From Skeletonema tropicum (lineage: Eukaryota > Bacillariophyta > Thalassiosirophyceae > Thalassiosirales > Thalassiosiraceae), in contig CM074141.1 of NCBI GenBank assembly GCA_037178625.1, forward strand, positions 1,178,001 through 1,242,000: a stretch of DNA of 64,000 nucleotides, in the 5' to 3' direction. The position numbers and the translations under genes are program-made. Each line of letters starts with the position of its first letter. Position 1 is the first letter of the stretch. Positions 28,717 to 39,682 of this stretch are shown piece after piece. Below the pieces are notes generated by a model that saw only the letters and a list, made by a program, of their open reading frames with translations, made no database searches and was not told the DNA's origin.

Positions 28717-30294
28717 ATGAAGATTGCATTGCCTTCGCCTCATCGATTCGATGATAATGTCGAACAGCTGTGGAAGATTCTCCCGAATGGATTGAGGGAG
28801 CTTGTCTGCGACGAAGACAAGCGCGGCGGAGGCATAGGGAATCAACTTCACGACTTGCACCGAATATTCACCGAATTCATCCCTCGCTGCGGTCAACTGA
28901 TGATCAAAGACGCTACATATGACTGGAATCTGATTCGTGGTATTGATGCTGCATTCATCATTGCCAGCGATCTGTATTTGGAAGGAAAGATGCACCAGGC
29001 CGTTCATATGGTCTTCGTTGCTGCAACTTTACGTGAATTTATCTCTGATGTAAAAAACTCGTACAAAGACATGAAGCGGGCAAATAAAACTGAGTCGGTT
29101 CTAATCATCTTGCTCTCCAGATTCCTCCCTCATTTGTATCACGCCGCTGTCAACACACGAACGACGAAGTTACTTCGTGACTTTCTCGATGAGGTATGCC
29201 CCTGCGAAGTCTGGAGGCGCAAGCTGTTAAATTCTACAGCAGAGGATCGTCCACTTTTCAAATACAATAAACGCAATGATATTCGTAATCTCAAGCTCAA
29301 GCGAAAATTGATCACCCTATTCTGTGAATTCTGGTGCGATTGTTATCAAGAATTCCCAGTTTGCGAAGATTCTACACTTATGCAGCTCGTCAATTTGTGG
29401 ATCGGCATATTGAAAGGGCATTTGGATGGTATTGAGGCAATTCGAAAAGAGTTTATTCTTCATCTGCCATCAGACGAGCTGATGAGCACAATAATGATTT
29501 GCGTGAATGGCGACGCTAAGTACTCCGTTTCTATTTGTGCTCAGATATCGTTGAAACAGCTCGGTATCAAAGAAGGCGACACCATTAAATGTGAATCTGG
29601 TGCAAAAAATAAAACAAATGATGACAAACCTGAGGAAGGTGCTGACAAATCTGTTTTGTGCAACCCCATCAAACCAGCAGCATCACGAAACGCAGGGAAA
29701 CAGAGAAACAGCAAGAAGAGGAGGAGGCACAAGTCATCCCCGGTCTCATCACTTGACAATCAAGAGCCAAGCAACCATCAACTTAAAGAAGCTCACTCCA
29801 AGATGATGGAACCTGTTCTGAACGAGATGCGTCCACAGCTCCGACGTATCCGTCAGCAACTAAACTCCATTCGTCTTCATCGTCAACTTCCAAAGCAGAG
29901 GAAAGGCCTCAAGGTAATCAGCAGTAACGTCCAAGACACCTTCAACAACAAAGTGGCGACATTTGAGGCTAAGGCAGGCAAGATCGCCTATCCCATCTTG
30001 GTGTGGCAGGTATCTAATCTGTATAGCTCTTCCAAAGCAAGTCGTAGCAGGAAAGCTCATATCCGCAAGATTATCAGTCTTGATTTGCATGGACTTTCCA
30101 AGAAGCAGGCATTGGACACATTGAAGGCGAACTTGCCGCGGTGGGTTGATACTGCAATGAAGGGTGACTATCCTTGGGTGATTCCTATTGATGTAATTTG
30201 TGGAGGCGGTAATCAAGCATTGTCAGAAGTTGTTGCTGCCTTTATTCGTAACGAGCAGCAAGTAGCAAACAGGCCAAAGGGTTATTTCATGTGA
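28717..30294 (+). CDS. Smr-domain protein
   Basis: The 525 residues start at the ATG at 28717. The N-terminal ~280 residues are helical and of unknown family (for example GLRELVCDEDKRGGGIGNQL, FLPHLYHAAVNTRTTKLLRD). A basic linker (QRNSKKRRRHKSS) resembles a nuclear localisation signal. The C-terminal ~85 residues form an Smr (small MutS-related) domain: IISLDLHGLSKKQALDTL holds the LDxHG motif and VICGGGNQALSEVVAAFI the second. Smr domains bind or nick nucleic acid. Related multi-copy proteins may occur in diatoms, but copy number cannot be judged here. Confidence 0.72.
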   Translation: MKIALPSPHRFDDNVEQLWKILPNGLRELVCDEDKRGGGIGNQLHDLHRIFTEFIPRCGQLMIKDATYDWNLIRGIDAAFIIASDLYLEGKMHQAVHMVFVAATLREFISDVKNSYKDMKRANKTESVLIILLSRFLPHLYHAAVNTRTTKLLRDFLDEVCPCEVWRRKLLNSTAEDRPLFKYNKRNDIRNLKLKRKLITLFCEFWCDCYQEFPVCEDSTLMQLVNLWIGILKGHLDGIEAIRKEFILHLPSDELMSTIMICVNGDAKYSVSICAQISLKQLGIKEGDTIKCESGAKNKTNDDKPEEGADKSVLCNPIKPAASRNAGKQRNSKKRRRHKSSPVSSLDNQEPSNHQLKEAHSKMMEPVLNEMRPQLRRIRQQLNSIRLHRQLPKQRKGLKVISSNVQDTFNNKVATFEAKAGKIAYPILVWQVSNLYSSSKASRSRKAHIRKIISLDLHGLSKKQALDTLKANLPRWVDTAMKGDYPWVIPIDVICGGGNQALSEVVAAFIRNEQQVANRPKGYFM

Positions 30295-30486
30295 AGGAAT
30301 GTTTCATTCATCCATATCCTAATCTTGGCTATGTTGGGTGGGTGGAATAGAGTGTAAAAGAGTTCGTTATTATAAATCATAGCGACTCATGCTTGACTTA
30401 AATACAATAATTATGTTTACATCGCTACCTTTTCGTGACCTAATTGATCACACCGCATTGACGTACAATCGTTCACTCCAATATAA

Positions 30487-31051
30487 TTAGGTAGACTGGC
30501 GCTGGTTAATGCGCTCATCAAACATACGTCCAGGTGGCAACACTGTCAATTCTCTCTTGTACTTGTCGAACATAGCAATATCATGCGATGATAGGCCGGG
30601 GATCTTGTAAAGGTCGCGAACGTGTGCGTATGGTCCATGTGATGCCTTCAAAGGAAAGGTTCAGATAGACAAAAGTTAGGATCAATTAACAGATAGCTAT
30701 CTTCTATAGATGATGACACATCATACTTACAATCTTGCCAGCCGCGTGTGGATACATGCCAGGAAATTGTTTGTAATCAACTACAATAGCACCATTGATA
30801 TCAACCTTGTTGGAAGTTGATTGCTGACTAGGTTCAAAATTGACCTCTCTTTCGAAGAATGGATTTGCCGTCCCGGCATGACTTGGGTTCGGAGCAGCAA
30901 GTGTTCCTAAGATGAAGCCGGCAGATTGAATCATTGAACGCCGGGATGTGGTGGCCATCAATTGAGTGTCACTGGGTTGTTTGGTAGAGGGGAAGATTGG
31001 TCCGACAAAGGCAGATGCCAGTGGGAGAGCGGCGAGAAGGTAGAGCTTCAT
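30487..31051 (-). CDS. psbU: Photosystem II extrinsic protein PsbU
   Basis: Two exons, 31051-30731 and 30645-30487, with an 85-bp intron (donor GTAAGT, acceptor TTGAAG), give 159 residues. The leader has a signal-like start (MKLYLLAALPLASAF), a transit region, then a twin-arginine thylakoid signal (RRSMIQSAGFILGTLAAPNP) ending SHA. Mature motifs are VDINGAIVVDYKQFPGMYPH, AAGKI-ASHGPYAHV across the splice, DLYKIPGLSSHDIAMFDKYK and LTVLPPGRMFDERINQR, matching algal PsbU. It sits on the lumenal side of PSII and stabilises the oxygen-evolving centre. Confidence 0.93.
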
Positions 31052-31424
31052 GGTTAGGTGGTGATGATTAGATAAGAAGTATGGCAACAATCAGAATGCT
31101 TTTTCCACTTCATTACGTTGGGTACGTCATAGACGTTGATGTTGATGTGATGGAAAAGATACTGTTGCCAGAAGTCTCCAGATAGAAGTCAAGATCAAAA
31201 GATCGGCGATATGCTCCCTATTTTCAAGGAGTCCCTATCTTCCATCTGACTCTTGCTGTCTCGCGCCAAAAAAATTTGCTCATGCTTCTTGCTTAGCTTG
31301 TAGTAGCTTGATGCTCGCTTCATGGTGCATCTCATAGTGCATCTCATGGTGCATCTGTCGAGCTTGACTGTCGCAACATTATCGACCCCTCTTGGTCATT
31401 GACCACTTGATCACAATCGGCAAA
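31052..31424. promoter_or_regulatory. Divergent promoter, psbU and the Cys-rich F-box-like gene
   Basis: 373 bp between start codons. A triplicated phrase of the type CATGGTGCATCTC (about 31321-31360: TTCATGGTGCATCTC, ATAGTGCATCTC, ATGGTGCATCTG) forms a short tandem repeat. No gene was found. Confidence 0.45.
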
Positions 31425-32192
31425 ATGGATGCAACCGCAGCAAGCACCAAGCGATCGTCTGAGTATGCCTCACGTCAAATCATGCCCGAGAAGAAGCCGA
31501 AGCTGACCGATCTCCCACCCGACGCGCTCACCTCCATTATCGATATGGCAGGTGGTGACATGAGCCAAGTTCTGAAACTTGCCAACTCGAACAAGCACTT
31601 TTTGACCGTCGTACAACAATGGCAGTGTTCCACGCCCACCTGTACCAACTGTGTCTTTGCGACTGTAGAGGGAGCAGATGGCACCATGGAGCTCAAGAAT
31701 CAGGATGGTGCGATACCGTTCGGGTGCGTCACTTGTGATGAGAAATATTGCGGTGCATGTGACGAGGGCAGTGATTGCAGAGATTGCAAAAAGAAGGAGT
31801 GTCGTCGCTGCTACTCTTCATATGAGGACAATTGTTGCGTGTGTGACAGAATTCAGAAGTTCTGCAAGGGGTGCCAGGGAGCATGTGATGAATGTTACCT
31901 ATGTGGATTTTCACTCTGCCAATACCATAGTTTCATGTGCGAAGAATGTGGTGTTGTTACGTGTGGTAAACATGAATTTTCTGTACAGTTTTGTTCATTC
32001 TGTGACAAAGGATTTTGCCCCCTATGTCATGGAGACGGAGATTTTACATGGCACTGTGTTTCATGTGAAGAATTTTCGTGCAACGCTCATGGATTGAACG
32101 ACAATGGATGTCCGAAGTTTGTGTTTGATGAGGAACTTAGATGCTACTGTGAAAACTGTGCGAAAAAAGAAAGGATTGGTGGAGAGAGCTGA
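31425..32192 (+). CDS. Cys-rich protein with F-box-like N-terminus
   Basis: 255 residues from the ATG at 31425; family not recognised. Residues ~25-65 (LTDLPPDALTSIIDMAGGDM and LKLANSNKHFLTVVQQW) resemble an F-box, which would link it to SCF ubiquitin ligases. Residues ~70-250 hold about 36 Cys arranged as successive CxxC pairs, for example CVTCDEKYCGACDEGSDCRD, CRRCYSSYEDNCCVCDR, CKGCQGACDECYLCG and CSFCDKGFCPLC. Several His (QYHSF, KHEF, NAHGL) suggest zinc coordination in the manner of B-box or RING variants. The partner or substrate is unknown. Confidence 0.6.
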   Translation: MDATAASTKRSSEYASRQIMPEKKPKLTDLPPDALTSIIDMAGGDMSQVLKLANSNKHFLTVVQQWQCSTPTCTNCVFATVEGADGTMELKNQDGAIPFGCVTCDEKYCGACDEGSDCRDCKKKECRRCYSSYEDNCCVCDRIQKFCKGCQGACDECYLCGFSLCQYHSFMCEECGVVTCGKHEFSVQFCSFCDKGFCPLCHGDGDFTWHCVSCEEFSCNAHGLNDNGCPKFVFDEELRCYCENCAKKERIGGES

Positions 32193-33051
32193 AAAATAGT
32201 GGGACGTCAGTAGGCTTGCAGAAACACAGTATGTATAATGATTCAGAGGTGTGCACAGAGCTTAGGTAGCATAAGCATAAATTGAACAGCATAGACAATA
32301 TATCACCCTTGATGTCTACATCTACAGTTTATGTGATGCATAATTCTACACGCCATCAGACCAGTTGATAGTAGTTCGTAGAGCGATGATTGACTCATAC
32401 ACATTTAGTTTATGTACATGCAACACAAGTTATCATCTCGAGTGTCGACTCGTAGGTGGCCTCCACAGACTCTGCAACATTCAGGAATACTGTTGGATTG
32501 GAAGATAATAGAGTTTACCGGATTGACTCCTACACATTTAGTTTAGATGCAACACAAGTTAAAATCTACGATGATATCGACACGTAGGTGGCCTCGCCTC
32601 CGCAGACTCTGCAACATACAGAAATACTGTTGGATTGAACTGGCATGGAAGATTACAGAGCTTGCTGGCTCACTTCAGAGTTGCTAGCTCCATCGAGCTA
32701 GCAGGACAAGACCAAAACTCTTTGAGATCTCGACTATTACTACCATAGCATATTTGCTTCATCTCACATGCTTTGCTCATGCACTCACCTTTTCCCGCCA
32801 TATTTTGCGCTCGAGCGAACTCGAACTTTTTGCTCCGACGGCACCTCGCCATTGCGTTGACGCCGTGCCTTTTGCCCTTGCTCCACTCCTACGGACATGA
32901 TCGTCCAGATAACATTGACATTGGCCACGCTGCTGATTGGACTCTTCTTTTCTACCATCCTTTTAGTAAGGGCTTCCTTGGACTACACCTCTCTTCGTCT
33001 TGCGCACTAAAGAGATACTCCTATAACTGCACACGCGCCGGTGTCAAAAAC
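32193..33051. other. Gene-free stretch containing a ~130-bp tandem duplication
   Basis: 860 bp. Copy 1 (about 32388-32520) and copy 2 (about 32521-32660) both start GATTGACTC, run through ACACATTTAGTTTA and CAACACAAGTTA, then GTAGGTGGCCTC, and end AATACTGTTGGATTG. They differ by several substitutions and small indels. An open frame continues upstream of 33052 but has no coding character. Confidence 0.6.
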
Positions 33052-36000
33052 ATGCCATCGCCTCAATACACCACAATGCATCCTCCTGCTACCACCTCGT
33101 CCAAAGATGATGGCAGCAGTGAAGATCTCCTCGCTCCATCACCCGAAAAGAAGACTGCACTAACAGCCACTACTGTCCGTCCATTCACAATCGGCCGTCG
33201 CAGCTCCACCACCACCAACAAGAATGGACGTCCAATCTACGGCCGACGTAGCAAAAGTTACGATCCACGTCTCAATTCCCGTGTAACGAATGAACAACGT
33301 GTGCCCATGGATGTACGTGTCGTTCCATCAAACTTCCGTGGTCAACAAGAGGATGAAACGAAATTGAGAAGGTCGTCGAAAACAGTGCAGCAGAGGAGTA
33401 GAAGAAGGAGCGATAAGGGTGCAGCGGGAATGAGCACTTGGTCGACCAAAGATGGTGGACGTGAAAGTGATGATGATGATGATCGAGCAAAGAAGAACAA
33501 TCATGATATTGCTGCATCATTGGAGGTTTGTGAGGAGAGCATGTCTCCAGATGTAGCAGATTATCAGGAAGCCAATAAAGATTGTAGGAGAGATAATGTT
33601 GTTGTTGGTAGATCAAAATCCTCTTCCAAGAGGCGACTATCGTTTCCGGATAAAGAAGGGGATGAAACTGATGACCGCCATGATTCTTTGCCAGCAAAGA
33701 AGACGACAAGTGACAAGAAGGAGAGGACCAAAGTAGTCAAGCGTAGAAGGACCAAAAATACTCTCAATGACGATGAAAATATTCGTCCACAACATCATGC
33801 TCGCAACAACAAGACTGAAGAGGAGAATCTATCATTTACAGAAACTGTAGAACAAGAAGAGCCCATTCCACAGTCCAAAACAACAACACATCCTCGTCGT
33901 TCCTCAGTAGGAACAAAAGCCACTACTATCACCATTCACACCAAATCCAAAAAGGGTGGTGTTGTCCTACCCCGTAGCTCCAAAAGCTACATTAAGGAGC
34001 TACGTGATTTGGCCAAGGCGAATAATGGTACCGCTACACAGTACAAGGCGACGTATCACTCTGGTTCCAAACCCATTATTGACAAAAATTGTACGACAGT
34101 CTCTGGTAGCAGTGGTAGCAATAACATGATTCAAGTTGGTCAACTCATCATCAAGGAAACATCTGTCACTCTCAAAGGGAAAAAGGGTGGCAATTCGTAC
34201 TTGTTTGAGGGTTGGAAGTTACCCGGTAGTAAGCAACGTGATTCTTCCATTTATGACTCGACACGGCCTAAATTGGTTGGAGTGGATGATTCATCATCGG
34301 CAGTGGTTTTGACAACTTGTGCTCCTCATTTGATTGTGGATACAGCCTTGTCAGTAGTGGATGCGGCGAGGGTGCGTAAGTTTGTAATGGAAGCTGAGTC
34401 TGGTCAGACTCCTATGGAATTCTTTGCTTGTGATGATGGTGATAATGGCGATGATGAGGGTGAGAGTGGTGAAGTAAAGGATGCATTGTTTGGTGGAAGC
34501 GTGGTCTCGGAGGAAGAGAATGAAAGAAGTCGAGATGATGGAAGGAAGGTACTTGGAGACAGGTCCAACACTGCAGGCCGTAAGAGTGAGTACAAAATGT
34601 TATAGTATGCTCGCGTCATGATATCATTACTCTTGTTCTCTAATGTCAAGTCGCTGCCTGTTACTTCTCGTTGCATACTACTCAGTCCAAAAGTCACCGA
34701 ATATGAAGCTTTCCAACAGATATCACAGGGCAAGGACTAAATCTGCAAGGAAGAAGCGCAAGTCTGCTCATATCTCTCCAACTGAGCCGAGGAAGAAACG
34801 AATGGTGGACTCCATTGTTCGCTTCTACGTACCCGACGCGAAGGACGACTGTCAGAAATACTTTGGTCTCATTGAAGGAATTGGTGGTGGACTTGGTAAG
34901 TAATGATATTATCTGATATATGTCCTTTCCTGCGAACATGCACCACTCTAATTAATAACACCTGAATTTCTATAGATGAGGAAGGACTGTCCAATGTTAC
35001 ACCTCATCGTGGCCGTCTCCTCGAACTACCAGGTGCTGTGCTCAGTGGGCAATGGGAAACTCATCTTGTAAAAGATAAGGCTGGAGGAGAAGGCAGTGAT
35101 AGGTCTTTGCGTATCTCTCTTCGACATGAGCATTCGTCATTGAGGTCACTCGAGAATTTGCTGACTGGGAAAGATGATACTCCCGACGGACACTTTGTGT
35201 CAGTCTTCAAACCAGCGATTGATAGAACACACTCTCTTATTTGTCAAGGGGTACTTCTAGATGAAGAAGTTGAAGTCGATGAAGATGGAAATGAGCAAAT
35301 CTCTGTCAATGCCTTCATTGGATGTGTCTCTCTAGTATTGTTTGATGGATTTTTATCGGGATCTGAAGCTGTAGGAGAAGCGCGTGATGTGGCAAATAGA
35401 TTCTTGAAGAATTGCGTGCCATCCAATGAGCTACAAAGTGGTCGTGAATTATACGGGATTGTTGGAAATGAGCACAATTCAAATGACGACGAGAACATCA
35501 CAGGCATGCTCTTCCCATGCAAAACCAGTTTTGACAGCGAACATGTTGTTCTCCTCTTGCACAATGAAGAAAATCAGGTATCTGGAATTGATGTCATTTT
35601 CCGCCCGTCCAAGAAATGGTTGAGGCATAATCCCCTTACCGAGGCGTTGTTGGATATTCATATGGATGATACAGGATCCGATGACGTTGAGATCATGAAG
35701 CGATACATCGAGAAGAATATTCCATCTCTAATGAGACCAAAAGCTGCATCAGTTGTTAGTAACCATGACACTGTTGAAAGTGATGATGAAGAAGAAGAAT
35801 TTGAACAACGTTCTCTTGGCGAAACTGGATATGATCATAATGATGAACCCGACTTTGACGTGAATAACGATGATCTATCATCGGTTAGAGATCCACAACA
35901 TGACGAGAAAGTTCATCGGCTTGAAGAAGAGAGTCGCACACTCAAGCAACGCATTGAACTTCTTGAAGAGGAGAAGCGCTTGCTCGAACGGCGAATTGTC

Positions 36001-38190
36001 GATAAGTGTTCGGCAGAGACTGCAAATATTGTCTCATCTAGTCAACCAGTTGCTGTCGATGAAATCGCAGACGATCCTGGTCAGGTTGAGACTTTTGCTA
36101 CTAATCTCACAGCTACTCTAGCGGAGACTGCCAATATCGTCTCATCTAGTCAACCAATTGCTGTCGATGAAATCGCAGACGATCCAAATCAGATTGAGCC
36201 ATGTCCTACTGCTACTGATGTCGCAGCTACTTCGGTGGAGGCTGCGAATATTGCCATGCTGTTTGTCAACGACCTATCTGAAGCTGCCAATGAAATTGCA
36301 GACGATCCTGGTCAGGTTGAGCCTTTTGCTCCTAATCTCGAAGCAACTTTGGCGGAGACTACGAATATTGCCACAGCAAAATATGTCAACGACCTTTCTG
36401 AAGCTGTCAATGAAACTGCTGACGATCCAAATCAGATTGAGTCTCTTTCTGGTACTCTCACCGCTAGATCCAAGCCAAAGAAGATAGCGTTTGTGGATCT
36501 CTTTGGGGATGATGATTCCGTCTCTGATGAACTGATCAACAAGCAAGCGCAGGTTGAGCCTGCTGTTTTCAAAGCTAAGGTTGCAGTGAAAGATCTCTTT
36601 GGAGACAACGACTCCCTGTTCGGCTCAAAGAAGCAGATCAATATCAATAGAAGAAAGAGCACAGGGGGTCTGAGAAATCATCGCACTTCGTTTCAAAAAG
36701 AGAATCGTGGGAGACACAGCACTGGAGGTATGCTGAAAAGTATTGGGGAAGCGAAGAGCATTGCTCGTGCCAGGAAAGGAGAATTGATACCAGCATCAAA
36801 AGCTTCCTCTCAACGCACCTCATCAAAGAAGCGCTTCGTGTCCGCGAGGCAAACCACTGCGGAAAAAGATCTCCTAGTTTCGTCGAAAAGTGCAAAATCG
36901 TCATCTGTTCTAACTCAAACAACCCGAGATACAAAAAAGTCCAATAGGAGATCTACATTTCCAGTTGAATCGAGAGCCAAACTTCGTCTTAGCACTGGTA
37001 CAAATACTTCGGTCCCAAAGAAGAGCAATGTAAGAGTGAATGTAGCAGATTTATTCGATGAGAAAACAGAGAAGTCCAAAACGAGATCTACATTCCCAAC
37101 TGAATCGAGAGGCAAACTTCGTCTGAGCACTGGTACAAATGCTTCTGTCTCAAAGAAGAGCAATGTCAAGGTAGCAGATTTATTTGAAGACGAGTGTGGC
37201 TCAATGTTTGGCTGTGCGGTCAAGGCTCCGAGTGAGAAGAAAAGGGCCAAGTCTACAAGCATTGAAGCGAGTCTTATTCCACACGACATGCATAGTGTTA
37301 GCTCACTTGGGGGTGGATCAATTTCGTTTGAGTCGATGAGTACACAGTCTTTGGGCAAGGTTCATACGAATGCAGTTGTAGATGACAGTAGTGCCAATGG
37401 CAATGGGGTGCAACCTCTATCTGGCTACAACGAAGGTACTGTCTTGACATTACAGCAAGCCGAAACTCAGCCATTCTTTGATTACTACTATGGCGGCCAC
37501 CTAGATGACGATTCCTCTAATGGCCGCGACTACAACGAAGGTTCTGTCTCAGCATTACAGCAGGCTGAAACTCAACCTTTCTTTTCCGACTACTATTTTG
37601 GTCAAGACGAATTAGTAGATGATGATGAATCGACTTCGACAGCACAGTACTCAGCTCAACCATTCCATTCAGTTTACTACGGAAGAGGCTTCGATGATCA
37701 GTCAGAACTGCACTCTGTCACATCCTCGTTTGAGATCCCTACTGTGCTTCCTTCCCTATACTATTTTGATAACGATGGTATCGTACCAGAGTGTGTTCCG
37801 ACTGCTCGGCCCCCCTTCTTCGATCACTATTTCGGCCTCGAGCCTTTCTTTGACGAAGACGATGACTCTTCTTTGGTGTCGTCCTCGTCGATTATTTCTC
37901 AACAGACACCTTCGTCTACGGAACACCCCCCTCTTTATGATGTCTTCTACGGGCAAGAAGATCTCGATGGACAAGGACATGAAGATGCGACCAAACCTTG
38001 GAGGTTTGAGCTCGCAACTTGCTTCCGATTTTTTGTCATCGCAGTCGTTCCTACTCTACTACCCGTGGCCTTGTTCTTTTCCAAACAATACAGCCCTAAC
38101 TTTTCGGATCAGCTCGACACGCATGGTTTGAACGAAATTGTTGTTGAAGAGGCGACAAGCAGCTGGTGGAGCTTGAAGCCGTGGGAGTGA
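33052..38190 (+). CDS. Very large repeat-rich disordered protein with C-terminal membrane segment
   Basis: Three exons, 33052-34585, 34686-34895 and 34976-38190 (introns 100 and 80 bp, donors GTGAGT and GTAAGT, acceptors CTCAG and TATAG). All phases agree, giving 1652 residues. Not recognised. Residues 1-510 are basic, Ser/Thr/Lys-rich. A conserved-looking block (RKKRMVDSIVRFYVPDAKDD through about residue 800) may be a folded domain. A coiled coil lies at ~891-925 (RLEEESRTLKQRIELLEEEK). Then come four ~37-residue repeats (ADDPxQ core), duplicated blocks with a DLFGDDxS motif, six P-F-F-x-x-Y-Y-x-G motifs before acidic runs, a hydrophobic helix (FFVIAVVPTLLPVALFFS, ~1595) and an end in WWSLKPWE. 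A tail-anchored scaffold is plausible. Confidence 0.62.
36016..36468 (+). repeat. Four in-frame ~37-codon repeats
   Basis: Within the 1652-residue protein, four units begin E-[TA]-x-NI. Each contains an ADDP core: DEIADDPGQVE, DEIADDPNQIE, NEIADDPGQVE and NETADDPNQIE. Alternation of GQVE and NQIE suggests that a two-unit block was duplicated. Confidence 0.85.
37460..37960 (+). repeat. Array of P-F-F-x-x-Y-Y-x-G motifs
   Basis: Six related motifs are spaced about 20-45 residues apart: QPFFDYYYGG, QPFFSDYYFG, QPFHSVYYGR, LPSLYYFDND, RPPFFDHYFG and HPPLYDVFYG. Nearly all are followed by Asp/Glu runs. The first two sit in a larger near-repeat (YNEGxVxxLQQAETQP). Confidence 0.85.
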
Positions 38191-38308
38191 AACAAGTCTA
38201 AAAGAGAGGAGATAAGAATTACAATTTCTGTATGCTTGGATTATATCCTTGCATATCGGATTTGTTGTTATAGGTTATACCATGATATACTGTAGAAGAG
38301 GACACCCT

Positions 38309-39682
38309 TTATGACACGCTTTCTCTAACTAGTACAATGTTTCTTTTGGACCACTTATTGCTGAACTCCTCGACCTTGACACATCCTTCTTCCTCAAAGG
38401 CGTGTCTTCTCATCGAATTGATAACTAGCATTGCTCGTTTTGATTCGTTGTCACGAGATTCATTATCCAGCTCTACGATTCGAGACAGAGAATCCACTTC
38501 ATCCTCATTGCATAAACTGTGCCAAAATGGCTTGAACGGAGTCAGATATCTCTTTGGATAGCAGCAGGGACAAATGACAAAGTCACATTCATTTTGTTGT
38601 GCAAAACTTAAAGCCATGTCACTGAGATCTCCACATGCATGCAATGCTACTACAACATCCACTTTGTTGGTACCACCTTTGGTAGTACGATATTCTGCAT
38701 AATAATCTGAGAAGTTCTGATGAACAAACTCAATCCGATGTTCCACATTACACTTGATCGCATACTCTCTACCAGCAGCAATACTGCTCTCATTACAATC
38801 CACAACGATCAAGTACGCATTCGGATAGTTGATGGCAATATGTACTGCAAGATCACCTCTACCTCCACCAACATCGAGAAAAGTTAATGGTTGTTTGTCT
38901 TTATTGTGAAACTTGCGTATCCGTTCGACAAACCACTGCGTTTGATTGTTCTTCTTTGTATCGAGATACTCCTTTCGGGTCAGTTTTCCGTGAGTCGATA
39001 CGAGATTCGATCCACCCTCGGGTAGATTTACAGAAAGCATGTCATCAATTGTTAGTTGTTCTTCGTTCAATGGTTGACAAGGTTGACACAGCTGCCAAGT
39101 GGAATTGGAATCATCGCTTCCCTCTGCCTCCTTTTGGTGCAAAATATTGAGATCACGTTCTTTTATCCGTCCAGGACGCCATGTCACCTTCTTCTCCTTG
39201 CCAGATAAGCGTGCCATTATTGTCATGACAATTGCTTTTTGTGACTTTTCAGTTGTCAATAGCGTAGATAGATCCTCTTCAGAGTCCATATTGAGCATTT
39301 TGGCATATGTGTTGCAATTTGGTAGTGATAGAATGTCTTTGATCACTTTGACATTTGCAGCGCACTTGATGAGAGTGCAATTTTCAACATGATGCATTTC
39401 CATCCCATCCTTGATAAAACTATATCCCGTGACATGAATGGTGGTTTCGAGGTATAGAAAGTTGATGCCATCTGATGGGTTGTAGCTGACAGATGAGTCA
39501 TCTCTGGGGATGTAGATTGTAGTTGTTTTGGTTTCGTTTGGTTGCTGAATTGCAAGCTTTGTGAAGGCTTTGCTTATATTCTTTTTCCTTGCAATGATAC
39601 CTGTGAATTCAAACAGCTTGTTGGACGGCGGCGACTGCTCTGATGATGGCGCTTGGGGCACTTGCGAGGATGCCATGGCCAT
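38309..39682 (-). CDS. OB-like domain plus SAM methyltransferase (GSTCD/methyltransferase-32-like)
   Basis: 457 residues. Residues ~25-120 (FTGIIARKKNISKAFTKLAI and a following beta-rich stretch) resemble a nucleic-acid-binding OB fold. The C-terminal ~220 residues form a class I methyltransferase: motif I LTFLDVGGGRGDLAVHIAIN, motif II acidic end LIVVDCNESS, and VVVALHACGDLSDMALSF with ICPCCYPKRY, the signature seen in GSTCD/METTL25-type proteins. Together these suggest RNA (perhaps tRNA or rRNA) methylation, which is inference. It is divergent from the ceramide synthase gene across 325 bp. Confidence 0.7.
   Translation of the reverse strand: MAMASSQVPQAPSSEQSPPSNKLFEFTGIIARKKNISKAFTKLAIQQPNETKTTTIYIPRDDSSVSYNPSDGINFLYLETTIHVTGYSFIKDGMEMHHVENCTLIKCAANVKVIKDILSLPNCNTYAKMLNMDSEEDLSTLLTTEKSQKAIVMTIMARLSGKEKKVTWRPGRIKERDLNILHQKEAEGSDDSNSTWQLCQPCQPLNEEQLTIDDMLSVNLPEGGSNLVSTHGKLTRKEYLDTKKNNQTQWFVERIRKFHNKDKQPLTFLDVGGGRGDLAVHIAINYPNAYLIVVDCNESSIAAGREYAIKCNVEHRIEFVHQNFSDYYAEYRTTKGGTNKVDVVVALHACGDLSDMALSFAQQNECDFVICPCCYPKRYLTPFKPFWHSLCNEDEVDSLSRIVELDNESRDNESKRAMLVINSMRRHAFEEEGCVKVEEFSNKWSKRNIVLVRESVS

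Noticed and set aside
32773..33051. N-terminal extension of the giant repeat protein
   Set aside because: The frame is open upstream, but the composition is unlike the protein and the first well-placed ATG is 33052; the extension has no methionine with a plausible targeting role.
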